Of a stretch of 64,000 nt of DNA, positions 35,655-50,600 are shown piece after piece. Made by a program: the position numbers and the translations under genes. The notes beneath the pieces were generated by a model. That model worked only from the letters and a program-made list of their open reading frames with translations. It did no database searches and was not told the DNA's origin. The stretch's first letter is position 1; every line of letters begins with the position of its first letter. The stretch is from Plutella xylostella (Eukaryota; Arthropoda; Insecta; Lepidoptera; Plutellidae), in contig NC_064009.1 of the NCBI RefSeq assembly GCF_932276165.1, positions 8,928,001-8,992,000 on the forward strand, written 5' to 3'.

Positions 35655-38600
35655 GTGAGTTACGTGTTATGAATTGTCACAACACTATAACTACACTCAC
35701 GAGTAATAAAAAAAGTTCCACCTGCCATTTGCTGTTCTATTATGTAATTGGAACTGTTTCATTGCTCGCGAGTGTATTATAACTATCTGTCTAGGATAAT
35801 GTAAGTGTCAGCATGACTGAGTATTGAGTAGTCTCGATAATAACAGTAACAGCTGTTCCATTGTAAAGTTCAATACTAATCAACCGAAATATAAGAAACA
35901 GCTGTTGTTATAACAAATGCAAGTGCAGTAAGTATTCTAAAATTTATCTCCACCATGGCAAAAAAAGTGTGTACATGTAACATAAATAAATGACTATACG
36001 AATTTACAATAGAGTTAAATTAGTTATTTAATTTGAACTCACTTGCCAACAATGTTGAGTTAAATGCGTCACTAACACACACTTAGAATGAGTGTTTAGT
36101 CTATTATTAGATAAGTACCAACTTAGCTATTAAAGAGTACCCAAGAAATGTCAATCTGTACTCGCAAATATTACATATAGTTAACTTGTTTCCCACGTGA
36201 TCAGAACCAAAATATAATGTTTTGTAATACGTATATATGAATGTAAAGCATAAATAAAACAAGTAAAAACTAATAAACTTATACTACTTAATAGGTTGGT
36301 ATATATATCTACGCAGTTCAGTTTAGATGTACTTGCACACATTAGGTTCTAAGTTTTTTTCAATGAAGGTAAATGATTAATGCCTTAAACTTATGGTTAT
36401 CTAATTATTTAAACGTTTAATTATATTTTGGATATGGAGTTGAAACAAAAACTGTCATTAAACGTCTTTGTTGTAGCTAAAAAAATTACACGTCAAGTTT
36501 TTAAATTCATAGTTCTCGTAGGTTTTTTTACGATATTTTTTCGCTTACTTTTATTACTTGAACTATTATTAGGTATTGTATTGTTTTGTCGTATGTAAAA
36601 ACGGGCAAGTTAAATATTTCTAATATAATTTAAATCCAGGAAGGACTCGTTAAGTTAGCGCGCTAAAAAAACACAAAGTACTAACTATAAGTAGGTAAAT
36701 ATTTGATTTTATACAGTAGTGTAAAACACTATATTTTACGTCTACCTCTGAGTAGTACCTGATAAAATATCATTGTTATTAAACTTTCACTGATCCAGCC
36801 ATATCTATATTCTTTGAGCATCAATGCAGATTTTGATGTGCTCTGAATACATTATTATCATTATGACATTCAATTTCAGAAAGCGTATTGCCATACTACT
36901 GTGGGTCGATTTTATTCAAGCCTCTTATCCCCTACTACGATCTATTGATTTATGGGCTATATACTTGGTTTATTTAATAGAGATTAAGCCAAACATTAAC
37001 ACTGCCTGTAACAATAACAGAAATCTTGTTCCCACAGTGTAGTTAGATGTACCTACATTATTCTATAGGTACATAAATAATTCGTAACAACCCCTCTATT
37101 ATAAAGCCTGTCTGTACATGCTGTTTCTTTGACATCAAACAAATATATTATATCCTATATCTCACTCTATTCCCAGGAAATGGAAGGTGGCACCGACGCG
37201 CGGCCGATCTGGTTCGTGTTCTCCGGCATGGGTTCCCAATGGGCGGGCATGGGCAAGGAGCTTCTCTCCCTGCCGGCCTTCGCCGCGTCCATCAAGCGCT
37301 CCGCCGCGGCCCTCGCGCCGCACGGGTTGAAGCTCGAGGAGATCCTCACCACCGCCCCTGAAGAGGTGTTCGATGATGTGCTGATCTGTTTTGTCTCGAT
37401 CGCCGCGGTGCAAGTCGCGTTGGTTGATGTTTTGAAGACTGTCGGGATTACCCCTGATGGCATTGTTGGGCACTCTGTTGGGGAGATTGGTTAGTATGCA
37501 CTGCTTTTTAATTATTATACGTATTTACAATGATAACGATTCTAAAGGCGGCACTTCCTAATTTTAAAATGAGCTGAGAAAGTCTAAATTTAACTGAAAA
37601 CGCTAATTTTAGAATGTGCCCTTCAGAATCGCTAGCAATAGCCGTATAAAATATAAGCTTTTCAGAATGTCGCTAGGTCATTTGCGGCTTACAATATCTA
37701 ATTCTTTTTCTAAGGGTGATTTGCACAACAAAGATAATCAAATGAAATATATGACCTATTGCTCTGACAGTATAATGTCAGAGCAAGAGGCAAACGAACT
37801 AATTTTGATTAACTTTGTTGTGCAAGTGGCACTAAGTCTTTTATGATTATGTTAAAATCATACCCTTCTTTCCCCCAGGTTGCGCATACGCCGACGGCAC
37901 CCTAACCGCGGAGCAGTGCGTGCTGGCCGCGTACAGTCGGGGCCGCAGCATCGCGGACGCGCGCCTGCCGCCCGGCGCCATGGCCGCCGTGGGGCTGTCC
38001 TGGGAGGAGGCCACCCGGCGCTGCCCGCCCGACGTGTTCCCCGCCTGCCATAACTCTGAGGACAGCGTCACTGTGAGTGTCACTCTGTAGCTGTAGTGAG
38101 TACTGAAGGGCTAGCATGGTGCGCAATTAAGACGTGACAAAAGTTTAGCATCGCGCTCACTCACATCGCGCAGCCTCAAGAGCGAGAGCGACGGCTGCTT
38201 CAAAAGCCAGTGCGACGGAAAACTTTTGTCACGTCTTGCGTGCGAGTCTTGCGGCCCATGCTAGGCCGTGAGAAAGCAGCATCGCGGACGCTCGCCTGCC
38301 GCCCGGCGTCATGGCCGCCGTGGGGCTGTCCTGGGAGGAGGCCACCCGGCGCTGCCCGCCCGACGTGTTCCCCGCATGCGGCGCATGCCACAACTCCGAG
38401 GACAGCGTCACGGTGAGTGTCACTCTGTAGCTGTCATCGTCATCATCATCAGGCCCTGTAGCACAGGGCGCTATTAAGACGTAGCAAGAGTTCTCTGTCG
38501 TCTTAGAGCGAGGCCCCATTAGTGCGCTGCGCTGCGTTGCGTTGCGTCGCCGCAACGCACTAGTGGAGCCTCGCTCTTACGGCTCTTGCTAGGCCGTGAG

Positions 38601-41600
38601 GAAGCAGCATCGCGGACGCTCGCCTGCCGCCCGGCGCCATGGCGGCCGTGGGGCTGTCCTGGGAGGAGGCCGCCCGGCGCTGCCCGCCCGACGTGTTCCC
38701 CGCCTGCCACAACTCTGAAGACAGTGTTACTGTGAGTGTCATACTGGAGCTGTCATTATCATCATTATCAGGCCCTGTAGCTGTAGGCATCAGGGCGCTA
38801 TTAATACGTGACAAGAGTTCTCCGTTGCGCTCTCGCTCTTGAGACTCAAAATTCTTGTCACGACTTAATTTTTTTGCGTCGCGCTCACTCACATCGCGCG
38901 GCTTAAAAAGCGAGTGCGACGGAAAACATTTGTCACGTCTTGACATGCGAGTCTTGCGGCCCGTGCTAGGCCTTGAGGCCGCAGCATCGCGGACGCGCGC
39001 AAATCGGTGTCGTGGGACTGTTCTGGTAAACTTACTAGCCGAAAATAAAGAGCCTATATTCTTCTGTAGTGTAGAGCTAGTGTGATTCGGTTATGCATTG
39101 TAGTTCTGTAAATATTCCACGGTGGTCGAATTTTCCTACAACTTTTTATATAAAAAATAAGCTCGCCCGATCTTTTGTAGGTAAAATTGTTTTAGATTTT
39201 ACGTACATTATTTTAATATTATTGTCTGTTTCTTGCTATCAAACAATGCACAAATCAACCTTGCATTTTTTCAGCTCAGTGTTAATTAGCATTATAGTAT
39301 CGTTATAAAAAATGGTACTGACGTCAAGTGCTGTAAGCAACATATTCTAAACACTAACAATCATTTTCATGTAATCTGTTTCCACTATTGTTTCTCGCGA
39401 CATGCAAAGGTATCGTGATTATCGACACATGCAAATTCAGTCATTAAACAAATGATGTCTGAAAATTTTGTAAGGTTTTATCACCTTAAGTATAAATAGA
39501 TTTGACCTTCGTCTAACTTATATTTAACAAAATTATTGTGTGTTAGTGTTTCGAATAGGTTATTTTAAAAGTATCGCGAATCTTCTAACTTATTTATGAA
39601 TTTCAGAAGGTATGTAGGCTTAAGTCCATTTAGAATAGCGTTCAGATATTTACTTACTGTATTTTTTTAGCAGCATTCTACCCTTCAAATCCCTTATGCA
39701 TTTTACAAATACCGTATTTAACTCCCGTTCACCCTAATTTTAACTTGTGTTAAACACCCGTTACAATAAAAAATGGCATAGACTCGTGTTAAAACCCAAC
39801 TCCTAACCCCACAGATCTCCGGCCCGCCCGACTCGCTCGAGAAGTTCGTCGCCGAATTATCAGCTGAGGGCATTTTCGCGCGCCGCGTTAAGTCAGCCGG
39901 CGTGGCTTTCCACAGCAAGTACATCGCGACCGCTGCCCCTCTACTCCGCAAGAGTCTCGACAAGATCATCCCGAACCCCAAGCCGAGGTCCAGCAAGTGG
40001 GTGTCGTCGTCTGTGACGAGGGACCAATGGGGATCGGAGATTGGTGAGTTGCATTTATTTTGTAGATTTAAGACAATGAGAAGCACGGAGGAACTTTAAA
40101 CTAAGGTCATATTATTACATATTTAATCAGGATGTTAAATAGTACAATGATTTGCGATTTTACTTCTCATTCGGCCATGTATCATCCAAATATCAAACAG
40201 GATTGAAATTACATGTACAAAATCCTTTATTCTTCCAGAACCTTTACCTTTCCAAACGATCTCCCTCAATGTACCTACATAAACTACTGGCATCAGACTC
40301 AATAACAGCCAAACCTTTCCCCAACAGCCAAGATGTCCGACTCAGCGTACCACGTGAACAACCTCCTATCCCCCGTCCGCTTCGCCGACGCCATCAAGGA
40401 GATCCCCGAGCGAGCGCTGGTCATCGAGCTCGCGCCGCACGCCCTACTTCAGGCCGTCTTGAAGCGCGCCATCAAGGGCGCCGCGTGCGTGCCGCTGGTG
40501 CGACGCGACCAGCCGCGGCCGCTGGTGCAGTTGTTGTCGGGGGTTGGCAAGTATGTGCCAGTTTATTATGTGTACAAAACTTGCCACCTAAACTCTGTTT
40601 TTTTTTGTTCTGAAAGGTTCATCGACAGTCGCTTATCTCGCTATAGAACGATACGTGACTTAATCACGGGACAATCGACTGTTGATTAACCGCCAGAATC
40701 AGTGAAGCCGTCAAGAGCCAAAGGCAGGGTACCCCGAGCTACTTAGCATCTGTTTCTTGTCAGCCCGGTGCCAAGTTAACTCGTCCTAGTTAACTAATAG
40801 TAAATTATAGATAATAATTTACTTTATTCAGATTACTAAGATCCAATTTTGTTAGTAGACATATTAAAATACAGTGGGTTAGTAAGTACTTAAAATATTT
40901 ATAACTTAAAACTATTATTTACTAGCTGTTCCCGCGCGCTTCGCTTCGCCTTAAAAAGTTTTCCCGTGGGAATTCCGGGATAAAAAGTAGCCTATGTTCT
41001 TTCCCAGGGTCTAGACAGTATGTATACCAAATTTCATTCAAATCCGTTCATTAGTTTTGGCGTGAAAGAGTAACAGACAGACAGATAGACAGACAGACAG
41101 ACAGACAGACACAGTTACTTTCGCATTTATAATATTAGTTAGGATTTAGGCCGACATGTTACTGTTATGATAACTTAACTGGCGACATTCAATACTCGTA
41201 ATGTAAGTAATACTGTCCAGTGAGTATTCGTATAGATAGACGTCATGGTGACGTGAATTGAATGTCGACTTGATAACGCCCCAGCACTCTATCAATATTC
41301 TGCGCTTATATGATCTAGCATTATAGCCAGGTGGACCCACTAAAAATAGCTCTGTTTACTTAGCAAAGCACTAGAAAATAGAACAAAAATACATTGAATT
41401 CTCACCCCCTTTCCCCCTACACCCTAAAACCAAACACAATGAATTCTAACCCCTACCACCTTCCCTCAGGATCTCTTCCCCTTTTGAACCTAAATACGAA
41501 GTCATTCAATTCTAACCCCTACCCCCTTCCCTCAGGATCTACAGCCTGGGCGCGCAGCCGCAGCCCGGTGCCCTCTACCCGAAGGTCTCGTTCCCCGTGT

Positions 41601-44600
41601 CCCGCGGCACGCCCGGACTGGCCAGCCAGGTGAAGTGGGACCACTCGATTGAGTGGAGCGTCGCTGATTATAGCAACGGTGAGTGACAAGTTTTTATAAT
41701 GTTATGTTTGGTAGTGAAGTGGAGGTGGTGTAGTACTCAATGGTGTTTGGAATCATCGTCAGACGGTAGTAGTATACTGCTGGACATCGGATTCTCCTTA
41801 AAAGTGAGATATACAAACGCACTATCATGAAAAATTACTGTTTTCGAAACGTTTGTGTATATTATAAGTTTTTGAATCGTTGCATAGAAATAACGCCAAT
41901 AAAACTCGTCCGTATAGTGATTGTTGGTAATATACCTAAAATCATCTCTTTTTCTATTCACAGCGAGCCGCACCGGCGAAAACGTGATCGAATACGACCT
42001 CTCAAAGACGGAAGACAGTTTCATAGCCGGCCACTGCATCGACGGCCGAGTCCTGTTCCCGGCCACCGGCTACCTCACCCTGGTCTGGAGAACCGTCGCC
42101 AAACTCAACAACAAGAAGCTGGAAGAATGCCCCATTGTGCTGGAGAATGTGCAGTTCCAACGGGCCACTATCGTGAGCAAGGACGCGCCGACTAGATTCC
42201 TGATCAATGTGTTGGACGGAAGCGGCGCTTTTGAGGTCTGCGAGGGAGGTTCTATCGCCGTCTCCGGTAATGTGAGGATTCTGGATGAGCCCGAGAAAGA
42301 GGTTCTGAAACTCGAACCCCCAACCGTCGAGAAGGGAGAAGGATTACTGCCGTTGGACAACGAGGATATCTACAAGGAGCTCCGTCTGCGTGGCTACCAA
42401 TATGGTGGAATCTTCCGCGGTATCAAGAACAGTGACGCGCGCGGTGTGACCGGAGGCTTAGCTTGGGAGGACAACTGGATCTCGTTCATGGACACGATGC
42501 TTCAGTTCGGTATCATCGGAGTAGACACCCGGGAGTTGTACCTGCCCACTCGTCTGCAACGCGCGGTCATCGACCCCGCCGCGCATTTCCGTGCCGTCGA
42601 AGCAGCCAACGGCGCCCCGCTCACCATTCACCAATACAAAAACTTAGACGTGGTCAAGGCTGGTGGTGTGGAACTGAGGGGAGTTAAGACCTCATTGGCG
42701 CCCAGAAGGGCCAACCCTCAGCCGCCGCCGAAGCTAGAGCATTACGTCTACCTGCCTTATGACAATGCTACCGTTTCTACTGATGACACGTCTCGCTCTC
42801 GCCGCGATGCGCTGATTGTCAGCGTGCAGATCCTTCTAGAAAACGCTGGATCTCTTCGTCTGAAGATCACTGAGGCTGCCTTGGAGCGTGCTGAAGAGGC
42901 TTTGTTGCTTCCTCATGCGTTGTCAGCCCTGGAAGCCGAGCCCATGGTTCGCGCGGACGCCACAGTGGCCGCCGGCGCTGGCGCCGCTAATTACGCGACT
43001 GTTTTGACACCCCTAGCCGTCCCAGCCAATAACAAGGACGCTAAGACAGTGGCCCCTGACACCGACTGTCACTTGGTTCTCGCGGCCGATGTACTATCCC
43101 GTCACGGCTTGACTACGCTCCAGAATCTGGCTGCGGCTCTGAATGACGTCGGTATGATCTTGCTGGAAGAGCCCCATTCTACACTCGACGACCCCAGCTC
43201 AAAGGAAATGCTCAAGAAGGCTGGTCTGCAACTAGTGTCCCGCCAAGTGGCTGCCAACAGCGATTACTTGCTACTGAAGAAGGTTGCAACCATCCCTAAG
43301 GACACAATCATCATTGACGTAACGCCGACTGACTACAAATGGGTGGAGACACTCCGTGATGCCATGAAGAAGGCTGAAACAGAAGAGATGCGTATTTACG
43401 TAGTCGCTAAAGACGAGATGAACGGAGTTCTAGGTCTGGGTACATGTTTGAGGGCCGAGCCTGGCGGCAAGGCTGTCAGAGTGTTCCTGATTGGAGACGC
43501 CAAGGCGCCCGCGTTTAACATGACAGCGGCCGCGTACAAGGCGCAAGTTGAGAAGGATGTGGCCGTCAACGTGATAAGGTCGGGAGTTTGGGGATGCTAC
43601 AGGCATCTGCTGCTCAATGACGTCAGCGACGCTCAGCTGCAGGTACGTTGGAGATGTTTTAGAGCACTTTGTTGCGTTAGAAATTTTGCTTATATATTTT
43701 TTACTACATATATTATTTTTAAATGAATGGTTTATCTAATTAGTGTTTCTCTTTCAGTTGGAGCATGCGTACGTCAACACGCTGACCCGTGGTGACTTGG
43801 CGTCTCTGCGCTGGATCGAGTCTCCTCTTCGCTACCACGAGTTTGATGAGGTTTGTTTGTACCTACTTACAAATATTTTCATGAAACTACGTGAACTTCG
43901 AGCAGCTGTTCTGTTCTTATATTCACTGTACATTGTAGTTATTTTTAAAAATATTAAGCAGAAAGTTCAAATAAAATACTTAGGGGGTCATTCAAATTCG
44001 GCTTACTATACCACTTCTAAAGACCCAGTATTGACTTGCCTTCGGGTAGCTTACTGACATTATTAGGTACACCCTTTATACCCTTTATAATTATATTTAC
44101 ACAAATAACTAACTGAATTAAATAACAATTCCAGGTGGCAAAACGCACCCCTCACCGCAGCGAACTATGCTCCATCTACTACGCGCCGCTGAACTTCCGC
44201 GACATCATGCTGGCCACCGGCAAGCTGCCGCCCGACGCGCTGCCCGGCAACCTGGCCGGACAGGTAATATATATAATATACATATATACATTACTGCCGC
44301 GACATCATGCTGGCCACCGGCAAGCTGCCGCCCGACGCGCTGCCCGGCAACCTGGCCGGACAGGTGAGGATGATTAATTTGAGACACATTTTGTAGATTA
44401 TAATACTTAGCAAATTCTGAACCACTCGCCCATAAAGTCGCCTGTCAGTGTCGCATTATAATGCGATAACAATAGGTGAATTAGCGCCATAAAACGATAT
44501 CCTACGTAGTCATGATTCAAAGACTGATGGCTACCTGCCTGAAGGTAACTGGTAAAGTTACAAGTTACCTGTTTGTCATAAGCTGCGCACAGACCGGCCC

Positions 44601-47600
44601 AACGAACGCTCAACGATGGCAGATTGCAGCAACGAAGGTCAACGAAACCCGTTCGTTGGCGTTCATTTAGCCAGTCTGTACGCAGCTATACACTCTAGAA
44701 TACGACTGCCTCAAGAGTTATCGACTCTTCTACATTAATTTGTTTTTCGGTATGCTCATTAATAGAACGTTTAGACAGTTAAGTAACCCAACATTCTTTC
44801 ACTAATCATAACCATATCTTTCCAGGAATGTATCCTGGGTCTCGAATTCAGCGGTCGCGACACCAAGAACCGCCGCGTGATGGGAATGGTAGCCGCCCAA
44901 GGTCTCGCCACTACCGTGCAGGCCGACCCAGGCTTCCTGTGGGAAGTGCCTAAGTCCTGGACCCTAGAACAAGCCGCCACCGTCCCCGTCGCCTACTCTA
45001 CCGCTTACTACGCTCTATGCGTGCGAGGCCGCATGACTAAGGGAGAATCAGTTCTAATCCACGCCGGAACGGGAGGTGTCGGTCAAGCCGCCATTGCGAT
45101 AGCTTTACACGCCGGATGCACTGTGTTCACAACTGTGGGAACGCCCGACAAACGTCAGTTCTTGAAGGAAAGATTCCCTGGACTCAAAGACGAGAATATT
45201 GGCAACTCGCGTGACACATCCTTCGAGCAGCTTGTCCGCACGCGGACAAACGGAAAGGGAGTGAACTTGGTGCTGAATTCTCTGGCCGCGGACAAGTTGC
45301 AGGCGTCCGTGCGCTGTCTGTGCGAGGGCGGACGCTTCCTCGAGATTGGGAAGTTGGATCTGTCTAACAACACGCCTTTGGTGAGTTCACTTTTACGTTA
45401 TTTGTGTAGATGTTTGTTTACTTAATTAGTTCGCTATGTAATAAATACCCACTTCAAACATAATATAATCAATAGACGCTATAACGTGCGAGCGCGTCGA
45501 AAATTAATGTCTTTGTTACTGCAACGAACTAATAATGTGTTCAGAACAAAAATTTAATGAATATGCAACATTTTTTACAACTCTAAATCAGCCCTAAATA
45601 TATTATTAGAATTTGCTTTACAATAGCTCCTATCTACCAAATCGCTATATCAGCCATAGACTTTAATCATAACCCCTGAACAAACCACCCAACCTACAAC
45701 AACATCCCACTCCGCAGGGCATGTCAATCTTCCTCAAGAACACCACGTTCCACGGCATCCTTCTAGACGCCCTATTCGACGCGGGCGACCATCCCGACAA
45801 GCGCGCCGTGGTCAAGTGCATGGACGAAGGACTGAAGTCTGGAGCTGTGAGGCCTCTACCGTCCACGGTCTATGGGGACCAACAGTTGGAGCAGGCTTTC
45901 CGGTTAGTCTTGTAATATTTTCTGCGAGCAAGGGCCAAAATTTAGTCGGACTCTCTACAATTTACGCAAAGGAGAGGTAGAAATAATGTATTGTTTTTTG
46001 TCATTATCAATAGTAAACAATACAATGCCGTTGCTTAGCTTGGGCTTCTCCTGTAGGACTGCTACAATATTTTCTGCTTATTTTTCGTACAACGGGCTTA
46101 AAACAGTTATACATATTGAGTTCTTAAAAATTAATAGTTTATAGTAACAAATGCTTGATGACCAAATCCACCATCACCATCCCTTTATCGGTGTATAAAG
46201 TAGTCAACGCACCGATCTGGTACACCTTGATCTGCCTTCTAACTGGTGTCGTCCAATGGTGTATAATCATCTTGATCTTATGCTGTCTCTAATCACAGCT
46301 ACAATAACTAATCAACTCTTCACCCCGCAGTTACATGGCGACGGGCAAGCACATCGGCAAGGTGCTGCTGAAGGTGCGCGACGAGGAGCCCGCCGGCGCG
46401 CGCCCCGCGGCCAAGCTGGTGCCCGCCATGCCGCGCACCTACATGCACCCCGCCAAGACTTACGTACTAGTCGGTGAGTACCCCTCTACTGTACAGTCAC
46501 ATGGCGAGGAGCCCGCCGCCAAGCTGGTGCCCGCCATGCCGCGCACCTACAGGCACCCCGCCAAGACTTACGTACTAGTCGGTGAGTACCCCTCTACTGT
46601 ACAGTCACATGGCGAGGAGCCCGCCGCCAAGCTGGTGCCCGCCATGCCGCGCACCTACATGCACCCCGCCAAGACTTACGTGCTCGTCGGTATGTTGAAG
46701 TCGTCTGTCTCTTTATTACTCACATTTATGTTTGACTTTAGGGCCTACTCAATTGATTACATATTTTTTCCTGCTGAAGTTACATAAAGTAACTTCATTC
46801 TCTGTTATGTAATCATATTTTTTGCCGCTTTGCGACAGTCAAATTGTGATAATCATTAGAGGCATCCGTGGCACTGGATGAGTTAGGAAAAGTCTGGTCG
46901 ATAAAATCGTATACAATAAATAGTGTCTATTGTTTCTGCTATTAGTCTGTTATCAAAAAGTCTCACAACGCGCTGCTTTGTGCAGCAACATACAATACAT
47001 CCTACATAAATGATTGTTTATGTTTAGACAGACTTATTTAACCTTTTAAGTTGCTGACTAACCAACTCCTTTCAACCCACAGGTGGTCTCGGAGGCTTCG
47101 GTCTGGAGCTGGCGCAGTGGCTCACCGTCCGCGGCGCCACCCGCATCGTGCTCAACTCGCGCTCGGGCATGCGGACTGGGTACCAGGCGTATTGCGTGCG
47201 CAGGTAATTACACCACTAATATGTAGACCATCATTGTTAGGGTGCTTTTCCAAACCTCCCCCGACCAATATGGTGTCTTGGCGGGTTCTGTGGGTTGTGT
47301 GTTCGCAGGTAATGTAGCGACAAATACATAATTATCATCATTATAAGGGTTCTTGTCCAACTCTCCCGCCACACTATAAGGCCGTGTCCTCAGTAGGCAA
47401 ACTGTTTGCGGCGTATCGATTTAGTACGCTCTTCCATGTATTTGAAACGGAGTGGCCACAGTTTGCTAGTTTAGTACGCAGTTTGCAGCGTTACGCGCGC
47501 TGACTATCTCAGTATCTCGCCGCTAACAGTTTGTCTTTTGGGGACACGGCCTAAGATGGTCTCGGAGGCTTCGGTCTGGAGCTGGCGCAGTGGCTGACCG

Positions 47601-50600
47601 TCCGCGGCGCCACTCGCATCGTGCTCAACTCACGCTCTGGCATGCGGACTAGATACCAGGCGTATTGCGTGCGCAGGTAATGTAGCTATGTATTAGTTAG
47701 GTACATTTTAAAGTTAATCATGATGGCACGCCGAATCATCTACAGTAATCCGTTCCAAGATGTGCCCCGTTCTTCCCCATTTGATCTGTACGGCATATTT
47801 ATCGACGTAAAGAAACGTAATTTGCGTCAAACAAGATAATGTGACCGCTGTGACGTTAAACGATCTAATCTACGTCAATATAAATATGCCATGTAGCTGA
47901 ATCTCATGGCTTTCTTTAGATTCAAGATTTAAGACTTCAAACGTTCTCATGCGATCCTTCGATCTTAAAAACCCCGTTTACAATAACCACTACCTTAACC
48001 CTGCAGATGGCGCGCAAAGGGCGTCCAAGTCCTCATCTCCACAACCGATGCCACCTCAGTTGCCGGCGCCAAGGCCCTCATGCAAGAAGCCAACAAGCTG
48101 GGCCCAGTCGGCGGCGTGTTCAACCTGGCCGCGGTGTTGAAGGACGCCTTTTTGGAGAACCAGACGCCTGAAGACTTCAAGGCGGTGGCGAAGCCTAAGA
48201 TTGATGGTGAGTTAGTGGGTAGTTATTTGACAGTCGGGCAGCGAAATTCTATAAATCTGTATACCTTGTCAAATTCAAACATCAGAAACCGCCAGTGAAG
48301 TAATAGACTTTTAACAAGATATTGTATAAGGAATAAGTTGGAGTGTTTACTTGAAGGTGTACACTTGGTCACTATAATCAACACTGCAGATGGCTGATCT
48401 CAACATACACCTTCGTACCGCAATAAGGCCACAACCAAATTATTATTACATACCATGATTTACAATAATAACACACCAATTTCCCTCCCCAGGAACAATC
48501 GCCCTGGACAAAGCGACCCGCGAGCTCTGCCCTCAACTGGAGTACTTCGTGGCCTTCTCCTCAGTCTCCTGTGGTCGTGGTAACGCGGGACAGACCAACT
48601 ACGGGCTGGCCAACTCGAGTATGGAGAGGATCTGTGAGAGGAGGACCGCTGATGGACTGCCGGGGTTGGCTGTGCAGTGGGGCGCTATTGGTAAGGGGAT
48701 TAGAGTGGTTTTAGATTGGGGTTTTATAGTAGATTTGAATGTATAAAGTGATTGAATAGACTTAGATTGATGAAGAAGTGGTAGGACTTCAACTTGTATT
48801 ATGTTATTTTTTTCTTTTACCGAGAGTGCATGAAAAAAGAATCCTTGGGTGACGTATCAACTGTAATGTGTTTGTATGTATGTATACGTCTGACGTGCCC
48901 TGGGTAGTAATCTAATACTAGTTGATCTGACTGGCTAATCTTCTCACCACAGTGACAAACCCTAGTTCAGCTATAGTGTTTGTCACCGAAGAATACATCT
49001 ACCGGTTACATTATTCCCCTTCCAAACTTATAATAATCCCTCCACTAACACACAAATTTTCCGCAGGCGACGTCGGCCTAATCATGGGCATGGGCGGCGA
49101 CGACGTGGTCGTCGGCGGCACATTACCCCAACGCATCCTCTCCTGTGTCGAATCCCTGGGCACCCTGCTAGCCCTCCCTCACGCGGTGGCCGCTTGCATG
49201 GTTCTCGCTGACAAGAGCAGAAAAGCCGCCTCGCCTACCCAAGACTTGGTGCAAGCTGTGGCCAATATTCTGGGCATTAAGGATGCGAGCAAAGTGTCCG
49301 AGACGGCGAATCTGGCCGAGCTGGGCATGGACTCGCTAATGGGTGCTGAGATTAAGCAGACTTTGGGTGAGTGTGTGTTTTTTGGTAGTAATTTCAGCTC
49401 CCGTTCCACCATCCTATAACTACAATTAAAGTTAAAGATGTTAAAGCGCTGCCAACTGTCAAGTCAAAATCATGTAATTTATGAAATATATTTTGGCTGC
49501 TTATTTATTATTGACGTAATTTAGCTATAAGTAGTTACATACATTTAATAAATTAAGTAGCATCATAGAGACACAATAAAGTTCAATGTCCCTTATTATT
49601 ATGAGCTAAGTTGCAATCCGAATCCCGTTTCATTTACAAAAAAGCAATCTATCGGTTCTAACTCCACCATTACCCCCCAGAGCGCGGCTACGACGTAGTC
49701 CTCGCCGTGCAAGAGATCCGAGCTTTAACCTTCGGCAAGCTGAAGGAACTCTCCGGGGGCGCTACCGACGCCGCCCCCGCCGCCCCTGCCGCCGCCGCCG
49801 CCCCCGAGGACCTCGTGCAGTTCGCCAACATGGGCGAGCTGATGCCCAAGCAGGTGGTGGTGAAGTTGCCCAGCCAGCCCGCGCCTAAGGAGGTCAAGCC
49901 TGTGTTTATGGTGAGTTGTGATTGGTTGTTGTAGTAGCAATTTTCGTGTAAAAAAGACCCATTTAAAATGACGAGCGCATTCATCTATTCATTTCTAGAA
50001 TGTGTTCTTTTACCTACATCAGAAAAAAAATATCTTTAAAATGGTTGAGGACCTCCTCACGAGGAGTTACATAAGTGTGAATTTAATTATGTCATGTTTC
50101 CTTTTGAATCGCCTATCCGGCCTTTAAAACTATAGGTAGAACAGTTTTTGATGGTTTATGAAATCTCTCACCAGTCCTGTTTCTTGGCTTGACACGCTAC
50201 CGCGTACCGTAGATAGGGAATGATTTTTTTTGTACCATCATAAAACACGGAAAGTTTCTTCCAATTACACAAAAAGCCAAACCTATACTAATCCTCCTGC
50301 TCTCCCTCAGGTCCACCCAATAGAAGGCGTAGCGGCGCCGCTCCGCACGCTGGCTAAAACCGTCCGTGGTCCGGTCTACGGGCTGCAATGCGCCAAGTCG
50401 GCCCCGCTCGGCTCCATACAAGAGTTGGCCGCGTTCTACGTGACTCACGTTCGCGCCGCGCAGCCGCTGCCGCCGTACACGCTGCTGGGGTACTCGTTCG
50501 GAGCGGGTGTGGCGTTTGAGATGGCTTTGCAGTTGGAGAAGGTATGTTACTGATTGTGATGTTTACAAAAGTTTTCTAATAATTTTACCAGTAGTTGTTG

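Noticed and set aside
38276..38412. FASN exon 6 copy as a functional alternative exon
   Set aside because: No acceptor gives the right phase from exon 5, and the conserved exon start is missing.
40920..41145. A coding exon or group II-like structure
   Set aside because: The sequence matches a dispersed repeat that recurs at 16850-17006 in the other orientation.
44297..44364. FASN exon 12 copy as alternative exon
   Set aside because: It has a donor but no acceptor; only retention of the preceding TA-rich intron could include it.
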